DNA of 64,000 nt from Actinoplanes teichomyceticus ATCC 31121 (GTDB lineage Bacteria; Actinomycetota; Actinomycetes; Mycobacteriales; Micromonosporaceae), in contig NZ_CP023865.1 in NCBI RefSeq assembly GCF_003711105.1, positions 6,168,501 through 6,232,500 of the forward strand. The letters are read 5' to 3'. Every line of letters begins with the position of its first letter. Position 1 is the stretch's first letter. The position numbers and the translations under genes were made by a program. The notes under the pieces are model-generated. The model was not told the DNA's origin and searched no databases. It saw only the letters and a list, made by a program, of their open reading frames with translations. Below, piece by piece: positions 41,930-49,867 of the stretch.

Positions 41930-42360
41930 TGACTCGATGTAGCCGCAGAGCTCGCCGTCAGAGCCGGTGACCGGCACCTTCCCCGCCGGGTCGAAGGGCT
42001 TGAACGGCACGTGGTGCATGGACTCTCCCATGACCTGCTCGCAGGCGGCCCGGTACGGCTCGGCGTGCTGGAGCGACGCGTGCCAGGCCGCGTCGACCGG
42101 CTCGGCCGGGACGACGCGGTAGGAACGGCCGTCCGGCAGCAGCCGGCCGAAGTCGGGATCGTTCTGCGAGTCGGCGTGGGCCTTCATCATGAGCAGCATC
42201 TGCCCGACGGCCGCCGGGCGCAGGTCTTGGTGACCTCCTGCACGGCGGCGAAGTGCTCGGCGAGCTTGTCGAAGGTCTGCGGGTCGGTGCGTGCCGCTTG
42301 GAGCAGCTCAGCGGCCAGCGCACTGGCGTCGGCGCCGGCCCGTCGCGGCCGGGCTTTATC
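41930..42360 (-). pseudogene. Frameshifted remnant of a small gene
   Basis: The minus strand encodes ELLQAARTDPQTFDKLAEHF..EVTK (42230-42310), then a one-base deletion after AAG (between 42225 and 42226) moves the good frame to DLRPAAVGQMLLMMKAHADS. It continues with VDAAWHASLQHAEPYRAACE and MHHVPFKPFDPAGKVPV. Adding one G restores a continuous protein. The D-x-x-W-H-A and H-H-V-P blocks recall glycine-rich-domain (DUF1399-like) proteins. There is no start codon at the 5' side and the 3' end is lost. The region 41640-41930 shows no intact gene. Confidence 0.6.
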
Positions 42361-42390
42361 GTGCGCCCGGGATGACGCGGCTCACTGTTC

Positions 42391-42430
42391 TTCAGATTTG
42401 AAGCTGAACGCTGGTATTTCAGATTTGAAG
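42391..42430. promoter_or_regulatory. Two MarR operator copies at the pirin promoter
   Basis: TTCAGATTTGAAG at 42391-42403 and 42418-42430 (27 bp apart). The second copy exactly fills the spacer between TGGTAT (42412-42417) and TACGCT (42435-42440), which would be the -35 and -10 of the pirin gene. Binding would block RNA polymerase. Confidence 0.75.
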
Positions 42431-42468
42431 GAGCTACGCTCGTGTCATCGAAGTCAGGAGGGCTCGAA

Positions 42469-43419
42469 ATGCCTGCTATCACCGTCGATGACGTCCTCGT
42501 TCTGCCCCGTCTGCCGAAGCTCGACCCGGTCGCGACGGCCTACCGCCCGGTGCGCCGCCTGACCACCGCGCCGCAGGGCTACGAGGGCGAGGGCTTCCCG
42601 GTCCGCCGCGCCTTCGCCGGCGTCCCGCTGAGCGAGCTGGATCCGTTCATCCACCTGGACCAGATGGGCGAGGTCGACTACGCGCCCGGTGAGCCGAAGG
42701 GCACGCCGTGGCATCCGCACCGCGGGTTCGAGACGGTGACCTACATGATCGACGGGATCATGGATCACCAGGACTCGCTCGGCGGCGGTGGCTCGATCTC
42801 CAACAGCGACACCCAGTGGATGACCGCCGGCTCGGGCATCCTGCACATCGAGGCACCGCCGGAGCACCTGGTGATGAGCGGCGGCCTCTTCCACGGCCTG
42901 CAGCTCTGGGTCAACCTGCCGCGCGCGGCGAAGATGATCGACCCGAAGTACCAGGACATCCGCGGCAAGCAGTCCGCGCTGCTGACCACTCCGGACGGCG
43001 GCGCGCTGATCCGGGTGATCGCCGGGGAGATCGCCGGGCACTCCGGCCCGGGCTCGACATTCACCCCGATCAACCTGGCGCACGTCACCCTGCAGCCCGG
43101 CGCCCGGCTCGACCTGCCCTGGCAGCCGGAGTACAACGCGCTGGTCTACGCGCTCTCCGGCGAGGGCTGGGTCGGCACCGACCTGCGCCCGATCACCCTG
43201 GGTCAGCTGGCCACGCACGGACCGGGGGACGCGATCCGCGTCGAGGCGAAGACCGAGCTGGACCTGTTCGTCATGGGCGGGCGGCCGATCCGCGAGCCGG
43301 TGGTGCACTACGGCCCGTTCGTGATGAACACCAGGGCCGAGCTCCGGCAGGCCTTCGAGGACTTCCAGAAGGGCCGGTTGGGGACCATCCCGGCGGCCCG
43401 CCTCCCGCACACCGACTGA
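42469..43419 (+). CDS. Pirin family protein
   Basis: 316 residues from ATG 42469, which has AGGAGGG 7 bases upstream; a GTG at 42442 lies too close to the -10. Cupin fold with iron ligands in WHPHRGFETVTYM (two His) and GILHIEAPPE (His and Glu). Bacterial pirins include quercetinases and redox-sensing proteins. The C-terminal half has a second cupin-like domain ending near PIREPVVHYGPFVMN. Preceded by two MarR sites, so it is presumably induced by a ligand of the MarR protein. Confidence 0.93.
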   Translation: MPAITVDDVLVLPRLPKLDPVATAYRPVRRLTTAPQGYEGEGFPVRRAFAGVPLSELDPFIHLDQMGEVDYAPGEPKGTPWHPHRGFETVTYMIDGIMDHQDSLGGGGSISNSDTQWMTAGSGILHIEAPPEHLVMSGGLFHGLQLWVNLPRAAKMIDPKYQDIRGKQSALLTTPDGGALIRVIAGEIAGHSGPGSTFTPINLAHVTLQPGARLDLPWQPEYNALVYALSGEGWVGTDLRPITLGQLATHGPGDAIRVEAKTELDLFVMGGRPIREPVVHYGPFVMNTRAELRQAFEDFQKGRLGTIPAARLPHTD

Positions 43420-43580
43420 TTCCTTCCGTACGATCCGAGGCCCGGGCCCACGCGCGCAGCGTGCGCCCGGGGCACCGGCCGCAAGCAGGCACACGCCGGG
43501 CCGCACGGTCGCGATGCGGCCTCGTCCCGCCGTGCCGGGCTTTCGCCGGGGAGGCCGGCATCTCGGACCGAGGGAGTCAC

Positions 43581-44192
43581 GTGCGCAAACTCGTCTACTA
43601 CATCGCCGTCACGCTGGACGGCTTCATCGCCGGCCCGGACGGAGCGGACCCCACCGGCCCGGACGGCTTCTGGCCGATCCCGGAGGACTACCTGGGGCAC
43701 ATCGTCGCGGAGTACCCGGAGACCCTGCCCGGCCCGGCGCGGCAGGCGCTGGGCATCACCGCCGGGGGCACCCGGTTCGACACGGCGCTGGAGGGGCGTG
43801 CCACCTTCGGCATCGGGCTGCGCGCCGGGCTCACCAACGCCTACCCGCACCTGCGCCACCTGGTGTTCTCGCGGACGCTGACGCAGAGCCCGGACCCGGG
43901 CGTCGAGGTGGTCTCCGGCGACCCGGTCGCCCGGGTGCGCGAGCTCAAGCGGGAGCCCGGCAAGGACATCTGGCTCGTCGGCGGAGGCGCCCTGGCCGGG
44001 TCCCTCTACGCCGAGATCGACCAGCTCGTCGTCAAGCTGTCGCCGCTGACCGTCGGGGCCGGGGTCCCGCTGTTCGGCCGGGAGGCGGTCTTCGAGCCGC
44101 GTGGCTGGGAGCTGACCGGGCACACGGTGCTGGACAGCGGCACGCTCTTCCTCACCTACGACCGGCGCGCTCACGGGCAGGCGCCGGGCTGA
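43581..44192 (+). CDS. Dihydrofolate-reductase-like protein (RibD C-terminal family)
   Basis: 203 residues from GTG 43581 (GAGGGAG upstream). Starts KLVYYIAVTLDGFIAGPDG, with the NADPH-binding KDIWLVGGGALAGSLY. This is the fold of the reductase half of RibD. Stand-alone members in actinobacteria are often called DHFR-like and reduce unknown substrates. Not a replacement for FolA without evidence. Isolated gene between the pirin gene and a GNAT gene. Confidence 0.88.
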   Translation: MRKLVYYIAVTLDGFIAGPDGADPTGPDGFWPIPEDYLGHIVAEYPETLPGPARQALGITAGGTRFDTALEGRATFGIGLRAGLTNAYPHLRHLVFSRTLTQSPDPGVEVVSGDPVARVRELKREPGKDIWLVGGGALAGSLYAEIDQLVVKLSPLTVGAGVPLFGREAVFEPRGWELTGHTVLDSGTLFLTYDRRAHGQAPG

Positions 44193-44301
44193 TCCGCCGT
44201 ACCGCCGGCCGATCGCCCGGACCACCGCGGGCCGGGCGGCGCTCGGCGGTCCGGGCCGACCGGCCACCGGGCGCCGCGCGGCGGGCGTTAGCGTTTGCCG
44301 G

Positions 44302-44814
44302 GTGCTGACCCGACCGGCCTCACCCGCCGACGCCGCCGAACTCGTCCGGCTGCGCGCCGTCCTGCTGCGCACCTTCACCGCCCGGGAGTGGAACGACGAC
44401 TGGCGCGAGCCGGCCCACCGCACCCTGACCGAACTGCTCGGGCGGCCGGACGCCGGGCTGGCCGCCTTCGTCGTCGACCGGCCCGGCGGCGGCCTGGCCG
44501 CCTGCGCGCTCGGCAGCATCGAGCGCCGCCTGGGCAACCCGTCCAACCCGGACGGGCGGGTCGGTTACGTCTACAACGTCGTCACCGACCCGGACATGCG
44601 CCGCCGCGGATACTCCCGGGCCTGCATGAACGCGCTGCTCGGCTGGTTCCGCGAGCGGGGCGTGCGCGCCGTCGACCTGCGCGCCTCGGCCGACGGCGAG
44701 CCGCTCTACGAGTCGCTCGGCTTCCGCCGCAGTGCCGAGCCGGGTATGCGCCTGACGATCAGCCGACCGGCCGGGTCTCCAGGGAGCGGGCCAGCTCGTC
44801 ACGCATCCGGGTGA
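44302..44814 (+). CDS. GNAT family N-acetyltransferase
   Basis: 170 residues. GTG 44302; TAGCGT ends 7 bases upstream, so leaderless. N-terminal LTRPASPADAAELVRLRAVL. The acetyl-CoA motif A is VTDPDMRRRGYSRACMNALL (about 95-115) and the C-terminal LYESLGFRRS completes the fold. The last 56 bases overlap the convergent Clp-N gene, so its final residues (PAGSPGSGPARHASG) are unlikely to be structural. Substrate unknown. Confidence 0.88.
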   Translation: MLTRPASPADAAELVRLRAVLLRTFTAREWNDDWREPAHRTLTELLGRPDAGLAAFVVDRPGGGLAACALGSIERRLGNPSNPDGRVGYVYNVVTDPDMRRRGYSRACMNALLGWFRERGVRAVDLRASADGEPLYESLGFRRSAEPGMRLTISRPAGSPGSGPARHASG

Positions 44815-45370
44815 AGTCCACGCCGCGGTCGGTGAGGATCCGCATCGCCAGGCCCTGACCCTCGCGCAGCATCCCGAGCAGGATGTGCTCCGGCGCGATG
44901 AACCGGTGTTTGAGCCGCAGCGCCTCGCGCAACGACAGCTCCAGCACCTTCTTGTTCCGGCCGGAGAACGGGATGCGCCCGGTCGTCGCGTGGAATCTGC
45001 CGAGGATCCCCCGCCGCTTGCGCGCCGGCCGGGGCAGATGCAGCGCGCCGGCGCCGAAGTTCTCCTCGATGGCGGCCCGCACCGCCGCCAGGTCGATGCC
45101 GATCGCCCGGAGCGCGGCCGCGTCCTCGGCGTCGCGGTCGGCCGCCGCGGCCGCCTCGTCGCCGAGGTCGCCGACCTGCCGGACGACGGCCGCCCGGACG
45201 GCCTGCCGGTCGATGCCGGCGTCGCGCAGCACCGCGGCCGCCCCGCTGTCGACGGTGAGCAGCGCGAGCAGCAGATGCTCCGTGTCGATCACCGGATGGC
45301 CCAGGGTCCGGGCCTGATCCTGGGCGCCGGTCACGACGGCGCGGGCGCCCTGGGTGAATCGCTCGAACAT
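44759..45370 (-). CDS. Clp N-terminal domain protein (stand-alone)
   Basis: 203 residues. Two Clp-N repeats: FTQGARAVVTGAQDQARTLG with HPVIDTEHLLLALL (about 5-75), and SLREALRLKHRFIAPEHILL with GMLREGQGLAMRIL (about 140-195). No AAA+ domain is present. Such proteins may act as adaptors or competitors for ClpC. It begins 1 base after the stop of the HTH gene, so the two are coupled. Regulation by the two GTCAAC-N4-GTTGAC sites is expected. Confidence 0.9.
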   Translation of the reverse strand: MFERFTQGARAVVTGAQDQARTLGHPVIDTEHLLLALLTVDSGAAAVLRDAGIDRQAVRAAVVRQVGDLGDEAAAAADRDAEDAAALRAIGIDLAAVRAAIEENFGAGALHLPRPARKRRGILGRFHATTGRIPFSGRNKKVLELSLREALRLKHRFIAPEHILLGMLREGQGLAMRILTDRGVDFTRMRDELARSLETRPVG

Positions 45371-45371
45371 C

Positions 45372-45608
45372 TCAGCTCTCCCGCGGGTCGTTCATCGGCA
45401 TCAGGCGTGCGTGTTTCTTGTGGACCCCCTGGCGGGTCACCTCGAGCGCGTCGGCGATCTCCTGCCAGGACCAGCCCTTGCTTCGCGCATTCGCCACCTG
45501 CAGGTGCTCCAGACCCTCCAGCAGGCGCCGCAGCGCCACCACCGCGCGCAGGCCGACCCGGGGGTCGGCGCTGCCCGCGGCGGCGGCGAGATCGGTCGCT
45601 TCGGTCAT
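45372..45608 (-). CDS. HTH regulator of the HTH/Clp-N module
   Basis: 78 residues. A helix-turn-helix lies at GWSWQEIADALEVTRQGVHKK (about 45-65), of the sigma-70 region 4/MarR-like type seen in small proteins paired with Clp-N genes. ATG 45608; TAGGTT ends 6 bases upstream, so it is leaderless. It is probably an autorepressor, because its promoter contains two perfect inverted repeats. The N-terminal part is acidic. The partner gene follows immediately. Confidence 0.85.
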   Translation of the reverse strand: MTEATDLAAAAGSADPRVGLRAVVALRRLLEGLEHLQVANARSKGWSWQEIADALEVTRQGVHKKHARLMPMNDPRES

Positions 45609-45611
45609 ATC

Positions 45612-45654
45612 GTCAACCTACGTTGACACAGCCCTCATGTCAACCGACGTTGAC
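45612..45654. promoter_or_regulatory. Divergent promoter with two GTCAAC-N4-GTTGAC operators
   Basis: GTCAACCTACGTTGAC (45612-45627) and GTCAACCGACGTTGAC (45639-45654), both perfect 6-bp inverted repeats spaced 27 bp. The minus-strand promoter is TTGACA (45638-45643), 17 bp, TAGGTT (45615-45620). The plus strand has TTGACA (45623-45628), 17 bp, GACGTT. Each operator overlaps one promoter element of each direction. Confidence 0.8.
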
Positions 45655-45658
45655 GGGC

Positions 45659-45838
45659 ATGCCGGAGCGACCCGGGGACTGGGGCTTCCGGGCGTCGCCG
45701 GGCGCGCTGGAACCGACCGAGATCCACCACCCCGGCGAGGGCACCGGCCTGGCTGCCGGGCCGATCCCCGGCTGTTGCCGCGGCGGAGGCGGGACGACCG
45801 ACCCCCGCCGGGATCCCTATGCCGAACCTCCCGCCTGA
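45659..45838 (+). CDS. Small protein divergent from the HTH/Clp-N pair (59 residues)
   Basis: ATG 45659 to TGA 45838. Starts MPERPGDWGFRASPGALEPT, with EIHHPGEGTGLAAGPIPGCC and an acidic, proline-containing end DPYAEPPA. The start lies 4 bases beyond the second operator, and the plus-strand -35/-10 pair points at it. No ribosome site or family. Coding is uncertain, but codon choice and the shared operator support it. It ends 33 bases before a 57-nt hairpin. Confidence 0.45.
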   Translation: MPERPGDWGFRASPGALEPTEIHHPGEGTGLAAGPIPGCCRGGGGTTDPRRDPYAEPPA

Positions 45839-45871
45839 GGAAGGTGTTCACCAGCGCGGACCGGCGCCGGG

Positions 45872-45928
45872 CGGACGGCGACCGGGTCGCGCTGCCGGTC
45901 CCGGCCCGCGCGACCCGGTCGCCGTCCG
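45872..45928. terminator. 57-nt hairpin with perfect 21-bp stem
   Basis: CGGACGGCGACCGGGTCGCGC (45872-45892) pairs without mismatch with 45908-45928; the 15-base loop itself contains GCCGG/CCGGC. It is the strongest structure in the window and lies between the small plus-strand ORF and the convergent small membrane gene. A bidirectional terminator is the simplest reading. Confidence 0.7.
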
Positions 45929-45933
45929 GGCTC

Positions 45934-46059
45934 TCAGGACATGAACAGGATCGCGGTGGTGCCCAGCAGCACCAGCATCAACACCGCGATGAGCAGGCCG
46001 GTCTCGGCGGACGGGGCGGCTTCCGGCGCGGACGTGGTGGTCAGCGGCTCGCTGCTCAT
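45934..46059 (-). CDS. Small single-helix membrane protein (41 residues)
   Basis: ATG 46059 with GGAGGAG 8 bases upstream. A short Ser/Thr/Pro-rich N-terminus (SSEPLTTTSAPEAAPSAETG) is followed by one hydrophobic helix LLIAVLMLVLLGTTAILFMS up to the end. The ribosome site is one of the best in the window, which supports coding. Convergent with the hairpin at 45872 and divergent from phospholipase D. No known family. Confidence 0.6.
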   Translation of the reverse strand: MSSEPLTTTSAPEAAPSAETGLLIAVLMLVLLGTTAILFMS

Positions 46060-46174
46060 GGTGGGACTCCTCCGCAGGGTGGGAACGCCACGATCACCGG
46101 ATGATCGTGTGAAGATGCGCGCGGCGGTCGAGGGGCTTACGGTGAGGGCGTCATCGACCTCAGAGGGGTTGCCC

Positions 46175-47758
46175 GTGCCATCGGAGGACTGGCTTCTGAC
46201 CGCCGCCGAACGCGGCAACCCGCACACCGACATACCCGCCTGGTGCGTCGGAAACACCGCTGAACCGCTTATTCACGGAAAAACGTACTTCTCCCGGTTG
46301 ATGGCCGAGGTGGAGAAGCTCGATGCCGGCGACCACCTGCTGTTCACCGACTGGCGCGGCGACCCCGACGAGCTCGTCGACGACGACGGGCCGACCATCG
46401 CCGGGCTGTTCGCCGCCGCCGCCCGCCGCGGGGTGGTCGTGAAGGGCCTGCTCTGGCGGTCCCACCTGGACAAACTCGCCTACAGCGAGGAGGAGAACCG
46501 GAACCTCGGCGACGAGGTCCGCGAGGCCGGTGGTGAGGTGCTGCTCGACCAGCGGGTCCGGCGCGGCGGCTCGCACCACCAGAAACTGGTCGTGCTGCGG
46601 CACCCCGGACGGCCGGAGCTGGACGTGGCGTTCGCCGGCGGCATCGACCTGTGCCACAGCCGGCGCGACGACGCCGACCACCACGGCGATCCGCAGCCGG
46701 TGCGGATGGCGAAGGCCTACGGGCCCACCCCGCCCTGGCACGACGTGCAGCTGGAACTGCGCGGCCCGGTGGTCGGCGCGCTGGATCTGACCTTCCGGGA
46801 ACGCTGGTGCGATCCGGCGCCGCTGGACCAGCACGGCCCGATCGCCACGGCGATGGACACCGTCAAACACGCCGACCTGCACGCCGACCGGTTGCCGCCG
46901 CAGCCGCCCGACCCGCCGCCGGCCGGCCCGCTCACCGTGCAGGTGCTGCGTACCTACCCGGCCATGCGCCCCCGCTACACGTTCGCGCCGCTCGGCGAGC
47001 AGACCGTGGCCCGCGGCTACACCAAGGCGATCAAACGGGCCCGCCGGCTGATCTACCTGGAGGACCAGTACCTCTGGTCGGCCGAGGTGGCCCAGCTGTT
47101 CGCCGAGGCGCTGGCGGCCAACCCGCAGCTGCACCTGATCGCCGTGGTGCCCCGCCACCCGGACGTGGACGGCCGGTTCGCGCTGCCGCCCAACCAGGTC
47201 GGCCGGCAACAGGCGATCGACCTGTGCACGCACGCGGCCGCCGACCGGGTGCACGTGTTCGACCTGGAGAACCACGCGGGCACCCCGATCTACGTGCACG
47301 CCAAGGTGTGCGTGGTCGACGACGTGTGGTGCAGCGTGGGCAGCGACAACTTCAACCGTCGCTCGTGGACGCACGACAGCGAGCTGTCCTGTGCGATCCT
47401 GGACGAGACCCGCGACCGGCGCGAGCCGCGGGACCCGGCCGGGCTGGGCGACGGGGCCCGGCGTTTCCCGCGTGAGCTGCGGCTCGCGCTGACGCGCGAA
47501 CATCTCGACCGCGCCGACGGCGACGACGAGGACCTGCTGGACCCGGCCGCGATCGTACGTACGATGACCGCCGCCGCCGAACGCCTGCGCGACTGGCGCG
47601 ACGGTGGCCGCCGCGGGCCGCGCCCGCCGGGCCGGCTGATCCCGCACCGCAACGCCCGGCTGCCGTGGTACCAGCGGGCCTGGGCGACCCCGGCATACCG
47701 CCTGATCTACGACCCGGACGGCCGCGCGTGGCGGGACCGCCGGGCCGGCCGGTGGTGA
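46175..47758 (+). CDS. Phospholipase D family protein
   Basis: 527 residues from GTG 46175 (GAGGGG 6 bases upstream). Both HKD motifs are present: GGSHHQKLVVLRH with the following GGID block (near 135), and VHAKVCVVDDVWCSVGSDN (near 375). The protein has no signal peptide. Bacterial PLD-type enzymes hydrolyse phosphodiesters of lipids or nucleic acids; some are transphosphatidylases or cardiolipin-synthase-like. The C-terminal 90 residues are charged and of unknown use. No neighbouring gene narrows the role. Confidence 0.88.
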   Translation: MPSEDWLLTAAERGNPHTDIPAWCVGNTAEPLIHGKTYFSRLMAEVEKLDAGDHLLFTDWRGDPDELVDDDGPTIAGLFAAAARRGVVVKGLLWRSHLDKLAYSEEENRNLGDEVREAGGEVLLDQRVRRGGSHHQKLVVLRHPGRPELDVAFAGGIDLCHSRRDDADHHGDPQPVRMAKAYGPTPPWHDVQLELRGPVVGALDLTFRERWCDPAPLDQHGPIATAMDTVKHADLHADRLPPQPPDPPPAGPLTVQVLRTYPAMRPRYTFAPLGEQTVARGYTKAIKRARRLIYLEDQYLWSAEVAQLFAEALAANPQLHLIAVVPRHPDVDGRFALPPNQVGRQQAIDLCTHAAADRVHVFDLENHAGTPIYVHAKVCVVDDVWCSVGSDNFNRRSWTHDSELSCAILDETRDRREPRDPAGLGDGARRFPRELRLALTREHLDRADGDDEDLLDPAAIVRTMTAAAERLRDWRDGGRRGPRPPGRLIPHRNARLPWYQRAWATPAYRLIYDPDGRAWRDRRAGRW

Positions 47759-47780
47759 GGGGTATACCTGGCCATACCCC
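47759..47780. promoter_or_regulatory. Inverted repeat upstream of the two-component pair
   Basis: GGGGTAT, 8-base spacer, ATACCCC. It lies 43 bases before the -10 (TACGGT, 47823-47828) of the kinase gene, in the position of an activator site. The regulator at 49100 could bind its own promoter here, but nothing proves it. Confidence 0.5.
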
Positions 47781-47834
47781 GATCGGGAAGCCAGGGGGAT
47801 GGGCCGGACCCGACCGGCTGCCTACGGTGGGTCC

Positions 47835-49112
47835 GTGTCCACCACAAGCCTGCACGCGGCCCTTCGCGACCGCCGCTATCTGCTCACCGCCTGGCCGTGG
47901 CGATCGTCGCTGTTCCTGGCCACCACCGCGGTCGTCGCCGCTCCCCTGGCCTGCGGCGTCTGGCTGCTGCTGCTCCCGCTGCTGGTGGCGGTCCGCGAGA
48001 TCGGCCACGGCCGGCTGCCCGACCCGGCCGTGAGCTTGCTGCTCGTGGTCGCCGCCGTGCTGCTGGCCGTCGGGGCGCCGCTGACCGCGCCGGGGGTCGC
48101 CGCGGTGGAACGGCGCCGTCTGCGCCTGGTCGACCCGCGCCCGCTGCGCGGCAGCCGACCGGCCGGGCTGGCCGCCCTGCTGCGTGCCGAGGCGACCTGG
48201 CGCGCGGCGCTCTACACCGTGCTGCTCGCCGTGCTGGCCCCGCCGATCCTGGTCGGCGCCGGCGTGGCGCTGCTCATCGACACGATGATGCTGGCCAGCC
48301 CGCTGACCTCCGGCACCTGGCAGCTCGGCGCCTACCGGGTGCACGGCGGCGGGCCGGCGAGCATCCCGGTCTGCCTGGTCGGGCTGCTGCTCACGCCCGC
48401 CCTGCTCTACCTGGCCGGCGCGCTCGCCGCCGGGCACGCCATGCTGCTGCGCCGGCTGCTCGGCGCCGGTGATCCGCTGCGCGACCAGCTCAGCGAGGTG
48501 GCCCAGTCGCGGGCCCGGCTCGCCGACGCGTTCGACGCCGAACGCCGCCGGATCGAGCGCGATCTGCACGACGGCGCCCAGCACCGGCTCACCAGCCTCA
48601 CCCTGCACCTGGGCATGGCCCGCCTGGACCTGCCGGAGGACTCCCCCGCGGCCGGCCCGCTCGGGCTGGCGCACGCCCAGGCCAAGGAGCTGATGGTGGT
48701 GCTGCGCGACCTGGTGCACGGGATCCGCCCGCAGGTGCTGACCGATCTCGGACTGCCGGCCGCGCTGCGCGAGCTGGCCGCCAGCTCGCCGGTACCGGTG
48801 ACGGTCGATGCCCGGCTCAGCACGCGGCCACCGGAGGGGATCGAGACCACGGCGTACTTCGTGGCCGCGGAAGCGCTGACCAACGTGGCCAAACACGCCG
48901 GCGCCACCCGGGCCGGAGTCCGGGTGCGCGGCGGCGGCGCCCGGATCGACCTGGAGATCGAGGACGACGGCCGGGGCGGGGCCGACCCGTCCGGCGGCAG
49001 CGGGCTGACCGGGCTCGCCGACCGGGTGGCGGCGGCCGGCGGCCGGTTGCTGCTGGCCAGCCCGGCCGGCGGGCCGACCCTGCTGCGGGTGGAGCTGCCA
49101 TGTCCGCGGTGA
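47835..49112 (+). CDS. HisKA_3 sensor histidine kinase
   Basis: 425 residues from GTG 47835, with TACGGT ending 6 bases upstream (leaderless type). Five hydrophobic segments lie in residues 15-210, without large external loops. The dimerisation helix holds the phospho-histidine in [19 protein letters not shown]. The ATPase has [16 protein letters not shown] (N box), [16 protein letters not shown] and [11 protein letters not shown]. It is a NarX-like kinase of unknown signal, paired with the overlapping regulator gene. Confidence 0.93.
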   Translation: MSTTSLHAALRDRRYLLTAWPWRSSLFLATTAVVAAPLACGVWLLLLPLLVAVREIGHGRLPDPAVSLLLVVAAVLLAVGAPLTAPGVAAVERRRLRLVDPRPLRGSRPAGLAALLRAEATWRAALYTVLLAVLAPPILVGAGVALLIDTMMLASPLTSGTWQLGAYRVHGGGPASIPVCLVGLLLTPALLYLAGALAAGHAMLLRRLLGAGDPLRDQLSEVAQSRARLADAFDAERRRIERDLHDGAQHRLTSLTLHLGMARLDLPEDSPAAGPLGLAHAQAKELMVVLRDLVHGIRPQVLTDLGLPAALRELAASSPVPVTVDARLSTRPPEGIETTAYFVAAEALTNVAKHAGATRAGVRVRGGGARIDLEIEDDGRGGADPSGGSGLTGLADRVAAAGGRLLLASPAGGPTLLRVELPCPR

Positions 49113-49786
49113 ACCCGGTGGCCGCCGACAGCCGGGTGGTGCTCGCCGAGGACGGGGTGCTGCTGCGCGAGGGCCTGATCGGGGTGCTGGGCCGGTTCGG
49201 TTTCCGGGTGGTGGACGCGGTCGGCGACGCGGAGGACCTGATGGTGTCGGTCGGCGTGCACCGGCCCGACCTGGTGATCACCGACATCAAGATGCCGCCC
49301 GGTTTCCGGGACGAGGGGCTGCGGGCCGCGGTGCGCCTGCGACAGGAGCGCCCGGGCCTGCCGGTGGTCGTGCTCAGCCAGTACGTGCAGGAGGAGTACG
49401 CCTCGGACCTGATCGGCACCGGGGACGGGGTGGGATACCTGCTCAAGGACCGGGTGGCCGACATCGCCGAGTTCGTCGCCGCGCTGCGCACCGTGCTGGC
49501 CGGCGGCACCGTCGTCGACCCCGAGGTGGTGCGGCGGCTGCTGCACCGCCCCCGGGACCCGATCGCCGGACTGTCGCCGCGGGAACGCGAGGTGCTCGGG
49601 TTGATCGCCGAGGGGCGGTCGAACTCGGCGATCGCGAGCGCGCTGTTCGTCAGCGAGACCGCGGTCGGCAAACACGTCGGCAACATCCTGGCCAAGCTGG
49701 GCCTGCCGCCGACCGACGACACCAACCGGCGGGTGATGGCCGTGCTGGCCTGGCTCCGCTTCACTCCGCGGGAGGACGCCGGATGA
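49100..49786 (+). CDS. NarL/LuxR-family response regulator
   Basis: 228 residues; its ATG lies 13 bases inside the kinase gene. Receiver: [10 protein letters not shown], phosphoacceptor D in [11 protein letters not shown], lysine in GYLLKDRV. LuxR-type [23 protein letters not shown] with helix [19 protein letters not shown] (about 150-205). The receiver starts [11 protein letters not shown]. Members of this kinase/regulator pairing usually control nearby or envelope genes; here no target is apparent apart from the pair itself. Confidence 0.93.
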   Translation: MSAVNPVAADSRVVLAEDGVLLREGLIGVLGRFGFRVVDAVGDAEDLMVSVGVHRPDLVITDIKMPPGFRDEGLRAAVRLRQERPGLPVVVLSQYVQEEYASDLIGTGDGVGYLLKDRVADIAEFVAALRTVLAGGTVVDPEVVRRLLHRPRDPIAGLSPREREVLGLIAEGRSNSAIASALFVSETAVGKHVGNILAKLGLPPTDDTNRRVMAVLAWLRFTPREDAG

Positions 49787-49867
49787 CCGGCGCTGCGGTC
49801 ATCCGGGGGGCGGATCGCCGGGGTCGCGCCCGGCCGGCGGCGGGCTCGCGGCAGACCGGGGTGGAGA

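Noticed and set aside
41958..42482. Intact minus-strand 174-codon gene
   Set aside because: Its translation is Arg/Pro/Ser-rich; the good protein segments lie in other frames, so the region is a pseudogene.
45941..46174. Extended N-terminus of phospholipase D
   Set aside because: It would overlap the 41-residue gene antisense and lacks family sequence; the GTG at 46175 has a good ribosome site.
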